NCBI GenBank assembly: GCA_022703405.1
Contig: JAKLDT010000013.1
Span: 1 to 33,885 of the forward strand
DNA: 33,885 nt
From: Bacteroidota bacterium
GTDB taxonomy: Bacteria; Bacteroidota; Bacteroidia; Bacteroidales; VadinHA17
Reading direction: 5' to 3'
Both the position numbers and the translations under genes were made by a program. The notes beneath the pieces are model-generated. The model did not search any database. It was not told the DNA's origin and saw only the letters and a list, made by a program, of their open reading frames with translations. Positions 33,469 to 33,885 of this stretch are shown one piece after another. The stretch's first letter is position 1. Each line of letters starts with the position of its first letter.

Positions 33469-33885
33469 ATTCCTTTATTTTTCTGTACAGAGTGCGTTCT
33501 GAAATCCCAAGTTCCTGGGCGGCAAGTTTCCTTTTGCCCTTATACTTTTCGAGGGCCTTGTTTATCATCTCAACTTCCTTGTCAGCAAGAGACAGCGACT
33601 CTTCAATTATTTCCTCTGTATCCTGAATATTGTTTCTTGAAGTGTGTACCTGAAAGTCCGGAGCGGCAGTGGCTGCTTCAGCGGTATTGGGAATATCGCC
33701 TGCGGCTTCCCTGAAAAGGTTTTTTATATGTGCTGAACTATCGTCATGGAACTCCAGGTCGACATCCCCCCTGCGGATAAGATCAAAAACAAGCTTCTTA
33801 AGATCGTTCATGTCACTCTTCATATCGAAGAGAATCTTGTAAAGCAGTTCCCGTTCAGAGGCAAAGGATCTTTCCTCTTCCTTTC
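33452..33885 (-). CDS. Sigma-54-dependent Fis-family transcriptional regulator, C-terminal part (cut by window edge)
   Basis: The frame is open to the right edge; the 144 codons seen are its C-terminal part. An acidic segment with 'SERELLYKILFDMKSDMNDL' leads to a linker and ends in a Fis-type helix-turn-helix: 'INKALEKYKGKRKLAAQELGISERTLYRKIKEYGI'. This is the usual C-terminus of bacterial enhancer-binding proteins that activate sigma-54. The AAA+ domain with its GAFTGA loop must lie outside the window. In Bacteroidetes this gene commonly precedes lptE. Its stop codon overlaps lptE by 17 bases, suggesting coupling. Confidence 0.82.
   Translation of the reverse strand, partial: KEEERSFASERELLYKILFDMKSDMNDLKKLVFDLIRRGDVDLEFHDDSSAHIKNLFREAAGDIPNTAEAATAAPDFQVHTSRNNIQDTEEIIEESLSLADKEVEMINKALEKYKGKRKLAAQELGISERTLYRKIKEYGIDS

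Overview
The window reads as chromosome of a Bacteroidetes bacterium, most likely order Bacteroidales or a close relative. The evidence is the block purN / acpP-fabF-rnc followed by an IPExxxVDY-family gene, an RprX/RprY-type two-component pair, the run sigma-54 regulator-LptE-TPR protein-SecG next to groES-groEL, TAnnTTTG-type promoter elements, and few clear Shine-Dalgarno sites. These assignments rest on recognised protein families and gene order; no database search was possible.

Left third (1-14857): an accessory catabolic cluster, almost all on the minus strand. In transcription order it holds a URO-D/MtaA-fold protein, a GH2 lipoprotein, then (past a divergent Tat-signal aldo/keto reductase) a PQQ-type beta-propeller protein, a GH95-like lipoprotein, a second URO-D/MtaA-fold protein whose ATG abuts the previous stop codon, an (alpha/alpha)6-barrel MGH1-like hydrolase, and a GH55-like tandem beta-helix protein that runs off the left edge. 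Nearly all the hydrolases carry export signals. No SusC/SusD pair, regulator or sulfatase is seen. The likely reading is stepwise attack on a decorated plant- or algal-type glycan, with the two cytoplasmic URO-D-fold proteins as the unexplained part. The gaps hold heptanucleotide arrays and a GC-rich palindromic repeat.

Middle (14971-20817): a small unknown gene and an orphan HlyD/MacA-type membrane-fusion protein form an operon from a near-leaderless promoter. Next come tRNA-Arg(CCG) on the minus strand with its own terminator, leuS, and an M23-peptidase lipoprotein with an unusual zinc-site residue. A multi-hairpin repeat of the same type as the one at 4291 ends this part.

Right half (20840-33885): housekeeping genes. 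purN is divergent from acpP-fabF-rnc, an IPExxxVDY protein and a membrane protein. A 343-bp structured non-coding stretch precedes rprX-rprY. On the minus strand lie lepA, groEL, groES, secG, a TPR protein, lptE and the 3' part of a sigma-54-type (Fis-HTH) regulator cut by the right edge. The groES upstream region lacks a visible CIRCE element and instead holds TGACA/TGTCA inverted repeats.

The best candidate for an undescribed system is the pairing of two divergent URO-D/MtaA-fold proteins with a set of exported glycoside hydrolases. The 24.85-25.17 kb leader and the groES upstream region are the next most interesting.
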